Assembly: GCA_020248945.1 (NCBI GenBank) | Contig: JADCGQ010000004.1 | Location: 271,895 to 335,894 of the forward strand | Direction of reading: 5' to 3' | DNA: 64,000 nucleotides | From: Rubrivivax sp. | Lineage (GTDB): Bacteria > Pseudomonadota > Gammaproteobacteria > Burkholderiales > Burkholderiaceae_C | Shown: piece by piece, positions 43,956 through 53,753 of the stretch | Layout of the letters: each line of letters opens with the position of its first letter | How positions within the stretch are numbered: position 1 is the first letter of the stretch | The notes under the pieces: generated by a model | Told to the model about the DNA's origin: nothing | What the model saw: only the letters and a program-made list of their open reading frames with translations | The model's database searches: none | Made by a program: the position numbers and the translations under genes

Positions 43956-45008
43956 TCACTGTGCCAGGAAGCCGGCTTCGCGCATCAGCACCCGGTGCTG
44001 CTGCTCGTTGCGGCCGAGCCAGTCGAAGAACTCCTTGCCGGTGAGCGCCGTCTGGTTGAAGGCGCCCTTCTCCATGAACTCCTTCCACTCGGGCAGCGCA
44101 CGCAGCTTCTTGAAGAGCTCGAGGTAGTAGTTCACCTGCTCGGGCGTCACGCCCGGCGGCATGAAGATGCCGCGCAGCATCAGGTACTCGGCCGGCAGGC
44201 CGGCGCTGGCGCAGGGCGGGATGTCCTTCCAGGCCATCGTCGCCGTCAGCTTGGTGGCGTAGGGCATGGGCTTGGAGTCGAACACGCACAAGGGCCGCAG
44301 CTTGCCGGCGCGCCAGTGGCTCTCGGCCTCGATGGGGTTGTTCACGGTGGAGTCGACGTGCTTGCCCACGAGCTGCACCGCGACGTCGCCACCGCCCTTG
44401 TAGGGGATGTAGATCATCTTCTTGCCGGCGGCCTTCTCGAGCAGCACGGTGATGATCTGGTCTTCCTGCTTGCTGCCGGTACCGGCCATCTTGAAGCTGC
44501 GGTCGGGGCCGGCCTTGACGGCATCGACGTAGGCCTTGGCCGTCTTGTGGGGCGACTCCTCGTTCACCCACAGCACGAACTGGTCGAGTGCCAGCATCTG
44601 CACCGGCGTCATGTCGCGCCAGTTGAACGGCACGCCGGTAGCCAGCGGCGTGGTGAACAGGTTCGACAGCGTGATGACGATCTTGTGGGCGTTGCCCTTG
44701 TCGTTCTTGACGTCGAGGAAGCCCTCGGCTCCCGCGCCGCCGGAGCGGTTGACCACCACGACGGGTTGCTTGGCCAGCGAGTGCTTGGCCACCATGCCCT
44801 GGATGAAGCGCGCCATCTGGTCGGCGCCACCGCCGGTGCCTGCGGGCACCACGAACTCGATCGGCTTGGTCGGCTCCCAGGCCCGCGCCGAGGGCGCGGC
44901 GGCCAGTGCGGCCAGGGCCACGAGGGGGAGGCTGAGTCGCGCGGCCAGGGTCGACCATGTCGACAGCAGGCGGGCGGGACCGGTCTTGCAGGGTGCGGAA
45001 CAGTTCAT
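43956..45008 (-). CDS. tctC: Tripartite tricarboxylate transporter, periplasmic binding protein (TctC/Bug)
   Basis: A 350-residue binding protein with a long signal sequence (to about residue 44, ending SARAW). The Bug fold shows IEFVVPAGTGGGADQMARFI, VVNRSGGAGAEGFLDV and the middle part GGDVAVQLVGKHVDSTVNNPIEA. Unlike the usual Bug consensus (G.ID), it has GGGADQMAR, so the ligand may differ from simple carboxylates. First gene of the tctCBA set, 149 bases after the synthetase gene. Confidence 0.91.
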   Translation of the reverse strand: MNCSAPCKTGPARLLSTWSTLAARLSLPLVALAALAAAPSARAWEPTKPIEFVVPAGTGGGADQMARFIQGMVAKHSLAKQPVVVVNRSGGAGAEGFLDVKNDKGNAHKIVITLSNLFTTPLATGVPFNWRDMTPVQMLALDQFVLWVNEESPHKTAKAYVDAVKAGPDRSFKMAGTGSKQEDQIITVLLEKAAGKKMIYIPYKGGGDVAVQLVGKHVDSTVNNPIEAESHWRAGKLRPLCVFDSKPMPYATKLTATMAWKDIPPCASAGLPAEYLMLRGIFMPPGVTPEQVNYYLELFKKLRALPEWKEFMEKGAFNQTALTGKEFFDWLGRNEQQHRVLMREAGFLAQ

Positions 45009-45157
45009 GTCGTCTCCTGGATTCAGAGGGAAGTCACATGGGAAAACTGCGGGGCACCACCTTCGCAGGCGGTGATCTGTGGCGATGACGTCGGGCGGAC
45101 CAGTTCGGTGGGGCGGGTCTCCTGGAGGCAGACGGGCAGGTGGGGTGGATCGGGGTC

Positions 45158-46672
45158 TCAGCCGAGACCCAGCTTGGCGGCCAGGCCGATGCGCTGCAGC
45201 TTGCCGGTGGCGCCCTTGGGGATCTCGTCCATGAACAGGATCTTCTTCGGCACCTTGAAGTCGGCGGCACGCGTGGCCACGAACTCCTGCAGCTCGCGCT
45301 CGGTGGCTGCGGCGCCTTCGCGCAGCACCACCACCGCCGCGACCTCTTCGCCGAGCTTGGCGTGCGGCATGCCGAAGCACACCACCTGCGCCACGGCGGC
45401 GTGGTCCATCAGGATCTCGTCCACCTCGCGCGGGCTCACCTTCTCGCCGCCGCGGTTGATGATTTCCTTCAGGCGGCCGGTGATGCTGACGTAGCCCTCG
45501 GCGTCCATCTGGCCCTGGTCGCCGGTGCGGAACCAGCCGGCGGCAAAGGCCTCGGCATTGGCCTTGTCGTTGTTCAGGTAGCCGGGCGTGACGTTGGCGC
45601 CGCGGATGACGATCTCGCCGATGCCGCCGCGCGGCAAGAGGGTGCCGTCGTCGCCCATGATGGCCACTTCGGGGCCGGCGGCCACGCCCACGGTGCCGGG
45701 CTTGCGCGCCAGCGGCGGCAGCGGGTTGCTGCACATCTGGTGCGTGGCCTCGGTCATGCCGTAGGACTCGACCAAGGGCGCCCCGAACACTTCTTCGGCT
45801 TCCTTGATCACCTGCGGCGGCATGCTCGAGCTCGACGAGCGCATGAAGCGCAGCGGATGGCGCGCGATCACGTCGCCGTTCTTGGAGGCGCGCGACAGGA
45901 TGGTCTGGTGCATGGTCGGCACGGCCGTGAACCAGGTGGGCGCGGCCTCGTCCATCCAGGCGAAGAACTTCAGCGCGTTGAAGCCCGGCGTGCAGAACAC
46001 CATCGAGCCGGCCGACAGCGGGGCCAGCACGCCGGCGATGAGGCCGTGGATGTGGAACAGCGGCATGATGTTCAGGCCGCGGTCGGCGGCCGTGAACTTC
46101 AGCGTGGTGGCAATGTTCTGCGCCGAGGCGGCCAGGTTGGCCTGCGTGAGCGGCACGATCTTCGGGCGCGAGGTCGTGCCCGAGGTGTGCAGCACCATCG
46201 ACACGTCGCCCGGCTGGGCATCGCCGCCGTGCGCGGCGGGCGCCGCAGCCGGCAGGTCGAGGTCGAAGTCACCGGCGCCGCCCTCGGCGCGCGGCACGAG
46301 TTCGATCAGGCGCACGCCCAGGCGCCGGGCCACCTCGACGGCGGGCGAGGCACTGCCACGCTCGACGATCAGCGCCTTGGCTTGCAGGTCGGTGAGATAG
46401 AACTCGAACTCGTCGGCGCGGTAGGCCGGGTTCAGCGGCGCGCTCGTCACGCCGCTGGCGCAGGCCATGTAGCAGGCGGCCATCTCGGGGCCGTTGGGCA
46501 GCACGATGGCCACCGCGTCGTTGCGGCCGATGCCGGCGGCGTTGAGCGTGGCCACCGTGCGCGCGATCAAGGCCCGCAGGCCACCGAAGCTCAGCGCCTG
46601 GCGGCCAGGCGCGCCCAGGGCCGGTGCGTCATCGGCACCGGCGGCGAGCAAGGGCTTCAAGGCCTGGAACAT
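45158..46672 (-). CDS. Acyl-CoA synthetase (AMP-forming), oxalyl-CoA synthetase-like
   Basis: A 504-residue ANL-superfamily ligase that activates a carboxylate with ATP and CoA. Motifs: VLHTSGTTSRPKIVPLT (phosphate loop), SYGMTEATHQM, GWFRTGDQGQ and GRLKEIINRGGEKVSPREV, with the catalytic Lys in PKGATGKLQR. Overall pattern and length resemble AAE3/PCS60-type oxalyl-CoA synthetases. It precedes tctCBA-panE on the same strand, so the imported acid may be its substrate (inference). Confidence 0.88.
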   Translation of the reverse strand: MFQALKPLLAAGADDAPALGAPGRQALSFGGLRALIARTVATLNAAGIGRNDAVAIVLPNGPEMAACYMACASGVTSAPLNPAYRADEFEFYLTDLQAKALIVERGSASPAVEVARRLGVRLIELVPRAEGGAGDFDLDLPAAAPAAHGGDAQPGDVSMVLHTSGTTSRPKIVPLTQANLAASAQNIATTLKFTAADRGLNIMPLFHIHGLIAGVLAPLSAGSMVFCTPGFNALKFFAWMDEAAPTWFTAVPTMHQTILSRASKNGDVIARHPLRFMRSSSSSMPPQVIKEAEEVFGAPLVESYGMTEATHQMCSNPLPPLARKPGTVGVAAGPEVAIMGDDGTLLPRGGIGEIVIRGANVTPGYLNNDKANAEAFAAGWFRTGDQGQMDAEGYVSITGRLKEIINRGGEKVSPREVDEILMDHAAVAQVVCFGMPHAKLGEEVAAVVVLREGAAATERELQEFVATRAADFKVPKKILFMDEIPKGATGKLQRIGLAAKLGLG

Positions 46673-46782
46673 GGTTTGTCTGTGTTTGTCCTGGACAGAA
46701 CCCGATCTTCGCAGGTCAAACGGGGCTCTGGACAGCCCCCCAACAACGCACTCGGGTTATCCCTTATCTCCTGAACCCGCCA

Positions 46783-47886
46783 TCAGCTGTCCTTGGACAC
46801 CGTGATCGTCGGGAAGCGCCCGGAGTAGTCGCGCGCCTTCTGCGCGATGGCCAGCGCCATGCGCTGGGCGACGGCGCGGTACAGCGCCGCGATCTCGCCG
46901 GCCGGGTCGGCCGCCACGGTGGGGCGGCCGCTGTCGGCCTGCTCGCGGATGCTCAGCGCCAGCGGCAGCGAGCCCAGGTGCTCGACGCCGTACTGCGCCG
47001 CCATCTGCTTGCCGCCGTCGGCGCCGAAGATGTGCTCGGTGTGGCCGCAGTTCGGGCAGCAGTACACGGCCATGTTCTCGACGATGCCGAGGATGGGCAC
47101 GCCCACTTTCTCGAACATCTTCAGGCCCTTCTTGGCGTCGAGCAGCGCGATGTCCTGCGGCGTGGTCACGATCACCGCGCCGGTGAGCGGCACGCGCTGG
47201 CTCAGCGTGAGCGCGATGTCGCCGGTGCCGGGCGGCATGTCGACGAGCAGGTAGTCGAGATCGGCCCAGTTCGTCTGCCGCAGCAGCTGGTCGAGGGCTT
47301 GCGTGGCCATCGGGCCGCGCCAGATCATGGCCTGGTCGGGCTCGATCATGAAGCCGATGCTCATGACCTGCACGCCGTGCGCGGCCAGCGGTTTCATGGT
47401 CTTGCCGTCGTCGCTTTCGGGCCGGTGCTCGGGGCCGCCGAGGCCCAGCATGGTGGGCTGGCTGGGGCCGTAGATGTCGGCATCGAGGATGCCCACGCGC
47501 GCACCCTCGGCGGCCAGCGCCAGCGCCAGGTTCACGGTGGTGGTGCTCTTGCCGACACCGCCCTTGCCCGAGGCCACGGCCACGATGTTCTTCACGCCCG
47601 GCAGCAACTGCACGCCGCGCTGCACGGCATGCGACACGACGCGCGTCACGAGCTCGGCGTGCACGGCGGTGACACCCGGCACGGTGCGCGCCGCGGCAGC
47701 CAGCGCCTCGCGCATCTCGGGATGGCGGCTGCGGGCGGGGTAGCCGATCTCGAGCTCGAAGCGCAGCTCGCCGCCGTCGATGCGCAGGTTCTTCAGCGCC
47801 TTGGGCTGCACCAGGGGCAGGCCGGTGGCGGAGTCGATCACGCGGGCCAGGGCGGCTTGGATGGCGGCTTCGGAGGGGGCGGTCAT
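46783..47886 (-). CDS. apbC: Iron-sulfur cluster carrier protein ApbC (Mrp/NBP35 family)
   Basis: A 367-residue P-loop ATPase that delivers Fe-S clusters. An N-terminal MIP18/DUF59 domain (residues 1-90) is followed by the deviant Walker A VASGKGGVGKSTTTVN, the switch region LLVDMPPGTGD and the cluster-binding CPNCG (CxxC). The order is that of the Mrp family in proteobacteria. It is convergent with no gene and lies upstream of the synthetase gene on the same strand. Confidence 0.94.
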   Translation of the reverse strand: MTAPSEAAIQAALARVIDSATGLPLVQPKALKNLRIDGGELRFELEIGYPARSRHPEMREALAAAARTVPGVTAVHAELVTRVVSHAVQRGVQLLPGVKNIVAVASGKGGVGKSTTTVNLALALAAEGARVGILDADIYGPSQPTMLGLGGPEHRPESDDGKTMKPLAAHGVQVMSIGFMIEPDQAMIWRGPMATQALDQLLRQTNWADLDYLLVDMPPGTGDIALTLSQRVPLTGAVIVTTPQDIALLDAKKGLKMFEKVGVPILGIVENMAVYCCPNCGHTEHIFGADGGKQMAAQYGVEHLGSLPLALSIREQADSGRPTVAADPAGEIAALYRAVAQRMALAIAQKARDYSGRFPTITVSKDS

Positions 47887-47961
47887 GAGGCGGCGGGAGC
47901 AAACGAAGGTAGAAGGGCTGGCCAGTCTATCGGGGCGCTCCGCCCACGCTGGCGCCGTGGT

Positions 47962-48402
47962 TCACTCGATGCGGCGCACCCGGACGAGCGCGTTCACGCC
48001 CTCGATCTCGAGCACGAAGCTGCCGAGGGCGCCTCGGCGCACCGCCGCGCGCGGGCTGTCGAGCCAGTACACGCCGCGGCTGCCATCGATGACCTGCCAG
48101 ACCTGCCCGTTGGCGAGCCGGATGCGGTCGAGCGGGCGCCAGCCCTCGAACCGGCCCTCGATGCGGCTGTCGACACGCTCGATGCGATCCGGGGCCTCGG
48201 GCAGGCCGAACCGCGCGGCAGGCGGCGCCACCGCGCTGGCGGCGGCCGCCGCTGCAGCCGGGGCCAGCGCGATGGCGTCATAGCAGGCCAGGCGCGCAGC
48301 GTCAGCGGCCAGTGCGCGACAGCGGCGAAGGCTGTCGTCGTCGGCAAGGGCCGCACCCGGGACGTGGGTCAGCAGCAGCGCAATGAGCAGGGTTGGACGC
48401 AT
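47962..48402 (-). CDS. Exported hypothetical protein
   Basis: A 146-residue protein with a signal peptide (MRPTLLIALLLTHVPGAALA), then a Cys pair in the pattern CRALAADAARLACYDAIA, an Ala-rich linker and a small beta-rich domain (IEGRFEGWRPLDRIRLANGQVWQVIDGS). This D..R..CYD pattern is found in many proteobacterial periplasmic proteins of unknown function. It is divergent from metG, with 59 bases between. Confidence 0.72.
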   Translation of the reverse strand: MRPTLLIALLLTHVPGAALADDDSLRRCRALAADAARLACYDAIALAPAAAAAAASAVAPPAARFGLPEAPDRIERVDSRIEGRFEGWRPLDRIRLANGQVWQVIDGSRGVYWLDSPRAAVRRGALGSFVLEIEGVNALVRVRRIE

Positions 48403-48461
48403 GGGCGGGTCTCTGTCTTCGGATCGAGGGCGGGGTGGCCCCCGACTCCTAGAATTCCACC

Positions 48462-50519
48462 ATGACCCGCCAGCTGTTCGTCACCACCGCCCTGCCCTAC
48501 GCCAACGGCCCGTTCCACATCGGCCACATCATGGAATACATCCAGGCCGACACCTGGGTGCGCTTGCAGCGCCTGCGCGGGCACGAGGTGCGTTTCGTCT
48601 GCGCCGACGACGCCCACGGCGCGGCCATCACCATCGCCGCCGAGAAGGCGGGCCTGACGCCACAGCAGTTCGTGGCCGGCGTGGCCGCCACGCGCAAGCC
48701 CATGCTCGATGGCTTCCACATCGCCTTCGACCACTGGCACAGCACCGACGCGCCCGAGAACCACGCGCTGGCCAAATCCATCTACACCGCGCTGCGCGAG
48801 GCCGGGCTCATCGAGCAGCGACCCGTCGAGCAGTTCTTCGATCCCGACAAGGGCATGTTCCTGGCCGACCGCTTCGTCAAGGGCGAGTGCCCGAACTGCG
48901 GCGCGAAAGACCAGTACGGCGACAACTGCGAGGTCTGCGGCGCCGTCTACCAGCCCACCGAGCTGAAGAACCCCTACAGCGCCTTCAGCGGCGCCACGCC
49001 GGTGCTGCGCACCAGCGAGCACTTCTTCTTCAAGCTGTCCAATCCCCGCTGCGTGGAGTTTCTCGAAGCCTGGACGCAGGACGGCCGCCTGCAGCCCGAG
49101 GTGGCCAACAAGGTGCGCGAGTGGTTCAAGCGCGACGAAGAAGGCCGCGTCAGCCTGGGCGACTGGGACATCAGCCGCGACGCGCCCTACTTCGGCATCG
49201 AGATCCCCGACGCGCCGGGCAAGTACTTCTACGTCTGGCTCGATGCGCCGGTGGGCTACCTGGCGTCGCTGAAGGCGCTGCTCGACGCCCAGGGCCTCGA
49301 CTTCGAGGCCTTCATGGCCAACCCGGCGCTGGAGCAGGTGCACTTCATCGGCAAGGACATCGTCACTTTCCACACGCTGTTCTGGCCGGCGATGCTGAAG
49401 TTCAGCGGCCGCAAGGTGCCCGACTTCGTCTACGTGCACGGCCACCTCACCGTGAGCGGCGAGAAGATGAGCAAGAGCCGCGGCACCGGCATCAGCCCGG
49501 TGCGCTACCTCGATCTGGGCTTCGACGCCGAGTGGCTGCGCTACTACATCTGCGCCAAGCTGAACGCGCGCGTCGAAGACCTCGACTTCAACCCCGAGGA
49601 CTTCGTCGCCCGCGTCAACAGCGATCTCGTGGGCAAGTACGTCAACATCGCCAGCCGCGCGGCGGGCTTCATCGGCAAACGCTTCGGCGGCCAGCTCAGC
49701 GCCGATGTCGGCGTCGAAGGCCGCGTGCTGCTCGATGGCCTGCGCGCCCACGCCGAGACCGTGTTCGCGCTCTACGACAGCCGCGAGTTCGGCAAGGCGC
49801 TGCGCGAGGTGATGCTGCTGGCCGACCGCGTGAACGAGTACGTCGACCGCGTCAAGCCCTGGGAACTGGCCAAGCAGCCGGGCATGGACGCCGCGCTGCA
49901 CGACGCCTGCACGGTGTGCCTGGAGGCCTTCCGTGTGCTCACCGTCTACCTGAAGCCGGTGCTGCCCGCGATGGCGGCCAAGGTCGAGGCCTTCCTGCAG
50001 GTGCCGCCGCTGCAGTGGGCCGACGCGCAGCGCTCGATCTGCCACGGCGGCGCGCACACGGTGGGCGCGTGGCAGCACCTGATGCAGCGCGTGGACCCGG
50101 CCAAGCTCGAGGCGCTGTTCGAGCCGCCGGCCTCTGCTGCGCCCGCCCCGGCGCTGCCCGGTGGCGAGGCGCTGGCGCCCGAGATCGGCATCGCCGACTT
50201 CACGAAGATCGATCTGCGCATCGCCCGCATCGTGGCCGCCGAGGCCGTGGAAGGCAGCACCAAGCTGCTGCGCCTGACGCTCGATGTGGGCGAAGGCCGC
50301 ACGCGCAATGTCTTCTCGGGCATCGCCGCCAACTACAAACCTGAGCAACTGGCGGGCAAGCTCACGGTGATGGTGGCGAACCTCGCGCCGCGCAAGATGA
50401 AGTTCGGTGTCAGCGAGGGCATGGTGCTGGCGGCCAGCCACGCCGACGAAAAGGCCGAGCCGGGCGTGTACGTGCTCGAACCCTTCCCGGGTGCGCAGCC
50501 GGGCATGCGCGTGCGCTGA
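48462..50519 (+). CDS. metG: Methionyl-tRNA synthetase
   Basis: MetG charges tRNA-Met. The product is 685 residues. The HIGH motif appears in [15 protein letters not shown], the zinc knot in [23 protein letters not shown] in GEKMSKSRG, and the anticodon-binding part in [22 protein letters not shown]-terminal EMAP/tRNA-binding domain begins about residue 580 ([28 protein letters not shown]), the dimerising long form. Confidence 0.97.
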   Translation: MTRQLFVTTALPYANGPFHIGHIMEYIQADTWVRLQRLRGHEVRFVCADDAHGAAITIAAEKAGLTPQQFVAGVAATRKPMLDGFHIAFDHWHSTDAPENHALAKSIYTALREAGLIEQRPVEQFFDPDKGMFLADRFVKGECPNCGAKDQYGDNCEVCGAVYQPTELKNPYSAFSGATPVLRTSEHFFFKLSNPRCVEFLEAWTQDGRLQPEVANKVREWFKRDEEGRVSLGDWDISRDAPYFGIEIPDAPGKYFYVWLDAPVGYLASLKALLDAQGLDFEAFMANPALEQVHFIGKDIVTFHTLFWPAMLKFSGRKVPDFVYVHGHLTVSGEKMSKSRGTGISPVRYLDLGFDAEWLRYYICAKLNARVEDLDFNPEDFVARVNSDLVGKYVNIASRAAGFIGKRFGGQLSADVGVEGRVLLDGLRAHAETVFALYDSREFGKALREVMLLADRVNEYVDRVKPWELAKQPGMDAALHDACTVCLEAFRVLTVYLKPVLPAMAAKVEAFLQVPPLQWADAQRSICHGGAHTVGAWQHLMQRVDPAKLEALFEPPASAAPAPALPGGEALAPEIGIADFTKIDLRIARIVAAEAVEGSTKLLRLTLDVGEGRTRNVFSGIAANYKPEQLAGKLTVMVANLAPRKMKFGVSEGMVLAASHADEKAEPGVYVLEPFPGAQPGMRVR

Positions 50520-50532
50520 GCGCGCGGCTCAG
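50516..50532. terminator. Hairpin spanning the metG and Gfo/Idh stop codons
   Basis: CTGAGC (50516-50521) and GCTCAG (50527-50532) form a 6-base stem with a 5-base loop that includes both stop codons. No T run follows. Confidence 0.35.
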
Positions 50533-51545
50533 TCGAACGGGTAGCGCACGCCGACGGCGCGCCGGGCGTCGTCGAGCCAGTGCGCCAGCGCCAGCGATTC
50601 GGCCAGCGGCATGCCCGGGCATTCGCGCAGCCCGGCCTGCACGCAGCGGGCGGCCTCGCGCACCTGGTACTCGAAGCCGTTCACCTCGAACGGGCACACG
50701 AGCTCGGCATCGGGCTGCCCCAGCCGCGACAGCCGGGCTCTCGTCGCGCCCCAGAACGGCTGGTCCACCGTGATGGCGCCCTGCTCCCCCAGGATGCGCA
50801 GCGAGTTGTCGCCCATGTGGTCGAGCGCGCTGACGAACTGCGCGACGGCGCCGCCTTCGAACCACAGCGTCGCGTGCACACGCTGGTCCACGCCGCTGGG
50901 CGCCAGCGTGCCAGTGACCACGCTGCGCGTCACGGCCGGGCAGGCGCCTGGTGCCGGTTCCAGCGCCCAGCGTGTGAGGGCGAGCGGGTAGATGCCGAGG
51001 TCGAGCAGCGCGCCACCGGCGGCGGTCGGGTCCCACTGCCGATCAGCCGGGTCGAAGCGCGTGGGATAGGCAAAGCTCGCCTGCACCGCGCACACGGCGC
51101 CGAGGCCGCCCTCGCCGAACCAGCCGCGCATTGCCGCGTACAGCGGCAGGAAGCGCGACCACAGCGCCTCCATCAGGAACACACCGCGCTTGCGCGCCAG
51201 CGCCACCACGCGCTCGGCCTGCACGGCGGTGGCCACCAGCGGCTTCTCGCACAGCACCGGCTTGCCGGCGTGCAGTGCGGCCTCGATGGCCTCGGCGTGC
51301 TGGGCGTGCGGGGTGGCGATGTAGACGGCGTCGATGGCGGGGTCGGCCAGCAGCGCGGCCAGGTCGATGCCGGACTGCGGGGCGGGTCGGCCGTCCACGG
51401 CCCAGCGCCTGGCAAAGGCCTCGGCACGCCCCGCGTCGCGGCCCTGCACGCGAGCCAGGTGCATGCCGGGCGTGCGCTGCACGGCCTCGGCGAACTTGTG
51501 CGCGATGCGGCCGGGGCCGACGAGGCCCCATGCGAAGACGGTCAT
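50529..51545 (-). CDS. Gfo/Idh/MocA family oxidoreductase
   Basis: A 338-residue NAD(P)-dependent dehydrogenase. The Rossmann part begins FAWGLVGPGRIAHKF and reaches the conserved CEKPL with the catalytic Lys; the C-terminal beta sheet part begins near residue 130 (MEALWSRFLPLY). It resembles dihydrodiol dehydrogenase/glucose-fructose-type members. ATG at 51545 is chosen over a TTG three codons upstream. Substrate unknown. Confidence 0.88.
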   Translation of the reverse strand: MTVFAWGLVGPGRIAHKFAEAVQRTPGMHLARVQGRDAGRAEAFARRWAVDGRPAPQSGIDLAALLADPAIDAVYIATPHAQHAEAIEAALHAGKPVLCEKPLVATAVQAERVVALARKRGVFLMEALWSRFLPLYAAMRGWFGEGGLGAVCAVQASFAYPTRFDPADRQWDPTAAGGALLDLGIYPLALTRWALEPAPGACPAVTRSVVTGTLAPSGVDQRVHATLWFEGGAVAQFVSALDHMGDNSLRILGEQGAITVDQPFWGATRARLSRLGQPDAELVCPFEVNGFEYQVREAARCVQAGLRECPGMPLAESLALAHWLDDARRAVGVRYPFD

Positions 51546-51634
51546 GGTGGGCAATGAAGGGCGCGACGAAGCACCGTCGCGGCTCCGATCATCGCCGCGG
51601 CGCGCCCGTCACGGGCGCGCGCTGGGTCGTGCGC

Positions 51635-53599
51635 TCAGCGGCAACGCTCTCCCGCCGGCACGCCCGGGCAACTGGTCATGTTGGCCTGCACGCCCAGGCC
51701 TCGCCAGCGGCCGTAGAGGCCGGCCATCTTGTGCTCGCCGGCCGTCACGGCAGCGCCCGACAGCACCGTGAAGCCGACCGTGCGCGCGCGCGGCCGCAAT
51801 TCCCGCTTGGCGACGCGGCCCGAGCCCCCGACGCCGCAAAGGGCGCGGTCCGTGCAGACGAAGGCCTCGGTGAAGCCGATGGTCCCGCGCGGAAAGCTCC
51901 AGGCCAGCTCCAGCGGCGTCGCCGTGCCCGCGGCGGCCACCAAGTTGCGCAGCGCCAACTGCGCGGTGGCGGTGTAGGCCGGCCACGGCAGATCGGGTAG
52001 CGCCGACCACACCGGCGCCACGCCGTCGACGTCGACCACCACGCGCGTGGCCGGGCCGTCGAAGGGCGTGCTGCAGGCCGTGTCGGCGTACAAGTCCACG
52101 GTCACCGTGCGCCCGCCGCGCAGGAAGTTGCGGATTGCGGCGTCGCCGGCCTCGCCTTCGGGGAGGAAGAGCCAGGTGTCGTCGCTGGTGCGGGTCGAGC
52201 CGCTCGCGGGGTCGGTGCTGGCGTGCGGCCCGCCACTGCCGTTGGTCCACAGCGACAACCGCTCGGGCTCGCCCTCGCCTTCGCCACGCACATGGCGCTT
52301 GTAGAAGGCCAGCGTCACGCGATTGCCGGCGGCGTCTTGCTGCGACACACGGGCGCAGGCCAGGCCGGGCAAGGCCGGCACTTCGAAAGCGAAGGCGCGG
52401 TCGTAGTGCGCCACGGCGCTTGCGCCGTCGATGCGCAGGTCGCGCTGGACGCTGGCGCTCGCGGTCACGCCCACGGCGTGGCGGTCGCCGAGCAAGCGCC
52501 ACTGGCCGGCGCGGTAGGCCACAGCCAAGCCGCCACCGAGCTCGCTGACATCGCCTTCGCCATCACGCAGCACCAGGCTCACGCCGCAGACGGCGTTGTC
52601 GCCATCGAAGTCGCAGCGGCCCAGGACCGGGCTCATCAACCGCGAACCCCACAGCACCGGGCCGACGACCTCGGGCGAGCCGGGCTCGCGGCCCGAGAAG
52701 AAGGTGCACAGCACGTCGGCCACGGCCGCCGCACCCTGCAGCGGCTCGGGGCCGAAGGACATCCGGGCGTCGTCGGCCAGCTGCGAGGCCAACCCGGTGG
52801 TGGCATGGCGGCAGGCCACCTCGCTGACCAGCGCGCTGTTCAGCCGCGTGAAGAGCGCCTCCAGCTGCGCCAGCGGCAAGTTGGCCGCCGCACCCGTGGC
52901 GCTGAGGCTGCCCTGCGCCGCCGATCCGCTCTGCACGAAGACGTTGCCGCTGCCCAGCCGTGGCGTGAGCTGCACGAAGGGCTGGCCGTCGCTGCCCATG
53001 TTCACCTGCACGGCGTCGAGCAGGCGGTCGTAGCCGGTGCGGCTGCCGGCGTCGAGCACGCCGCCGAAATAGTCCACGCTGCCGCCTCCCAGCGTGGCCA
53101 GCGAGCTGGCCAGCGTGCCCTGCGCCGTGGCCAGGGCCGCGGCCGAGGGCGCAGCCGCGGCCATCAGCTCCTCGGCCGGCGTGCCGCTGGCCAGCACCAG
53201 CGCCGCGGTGGTGAGCGGCGTCACGTTCGCCGTGCCAGCGGCATAGGCCACGGATTGCAGGCAGGTCCATTCGGCTGCCGCCCAGCCGCAGGCCTCCAAC
53301 CGCCAGGGGCCGGTGCCGGTGAGCACGATCGCGCTGAAGCGCCCGGCCGCGTCCAGCGGCACACCTTCGGCCACCACGGCGCCGGTGGCATCGATCACGC
53401 GCAGTTGTCCGTCCACGAAGGGGGCGCCGACGGCCGCGGTACCCGCCAGCGTGGCCGGAGCAGGCGGCGGCGCCGGAGTGGGGCTGTCGCCGCTGCCGCA
53501 GGCCGCCAGCAGGCTGGCGAGGGTGGCGGCGGCGGCCACGAGAGCCAGACGGCAAGGCGGGCTTCGGCGAGCAACTCGGGAGAAGTCTGAACGAGGCAT
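51635..53599 (-). CDS. Large lipoprotein of unknown function
   Basis: A 654-residue lipoprotein with lipobox LLAAC (Cys34) followed by a Ser/Pro/Ala linker. A first domain (about 50-115) resembles a surface carboxypeptidase-regulatory-like beta fold (GTAAVGAPFVDGQLRVIDATGAVVAEG). The middle part is low-identity, Ala-rich and helical (120-250), followed by a beta-rich region with paired cysteines (CDFDGDNAVCG, CTDRALCG). No enzymatic motif was found. It lies next to the SulP gene on the other strand. ATG at 53599 is the only start before the signal; GGAGA precedes it. Confidence 0.7.
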   Translation of the reverse strand: MPRSDFSRVARRSPPCRLALVAAAATLASLLAACGSGDSPTPAPPPAPATLAGTAAVGAPFVDGQLRVIDATGAVVAEGVPLDAAGRFSAIVLTGTGPWRLEACGWAAAEWTCLQSVAYAAGTANVTPLTTAALVLASGTPAEELMAAAAPSAAALATAQGTLASSLATLGGGSVDYFGGVLDAGSRTGYDRLLDAVQVNMGSDGQPFVQLTPRLGSGNVFVQSGSAAQGSLSATGAAANLPLAQLEALFTRLNSALVSEVACRHATTGLASQLADDARMSFGPEPLQGAAAVADVLCTFFSGREPGSPEVVGPVLWGSRLMSPVLGRCDFDGDNAVCGVSLVLRDGEGDVSELGGGLAVAYRAGQWRLLGDRHAVGVTASASVQRDLRIDGASAVAHYDRAFAFEVPALPGLACARVSQQDAAGNRVTLAFYKRHVRGEGEGEPERLSLWTNGSGGPHASTDPASGSTRTSDDTWLFLPEGEAGDAAIRNFLRGGRTVTVDLYADTACSTPFDGPATRVVVDVDGVAPVWSALPDLPWPAYTATAQLALRNLVAAAGTATPLELAWSFPRGTIGFTEAFVCTDRALCGVGGSGRVAKRELRPRARTVGFTVLSGAAVTAGEHKMAGLYGRWRGLGVQANMTSCPGVPAGERCR

Positions 53600-53753
53600 G
53601 GGGTCTCCTTCGGGCGTCGTGGGTCGCGCCCATGGCCGGCTTTCGGACGAGCGACCCGGCACTTGAGAGCCCGGCACCTGAGGGTGCAGCCGCGCCGCGA
53701 CTTGTGCCACGTCAGGTGCGCGCAGGGCAGGCCGGCGCAGAATCTGCCGCCTG

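Noticed and set aside
48369..50441. 690-codon minus-strand frame opposite metG
   Set aside because: Antisense shadow; metG is unambiguous.
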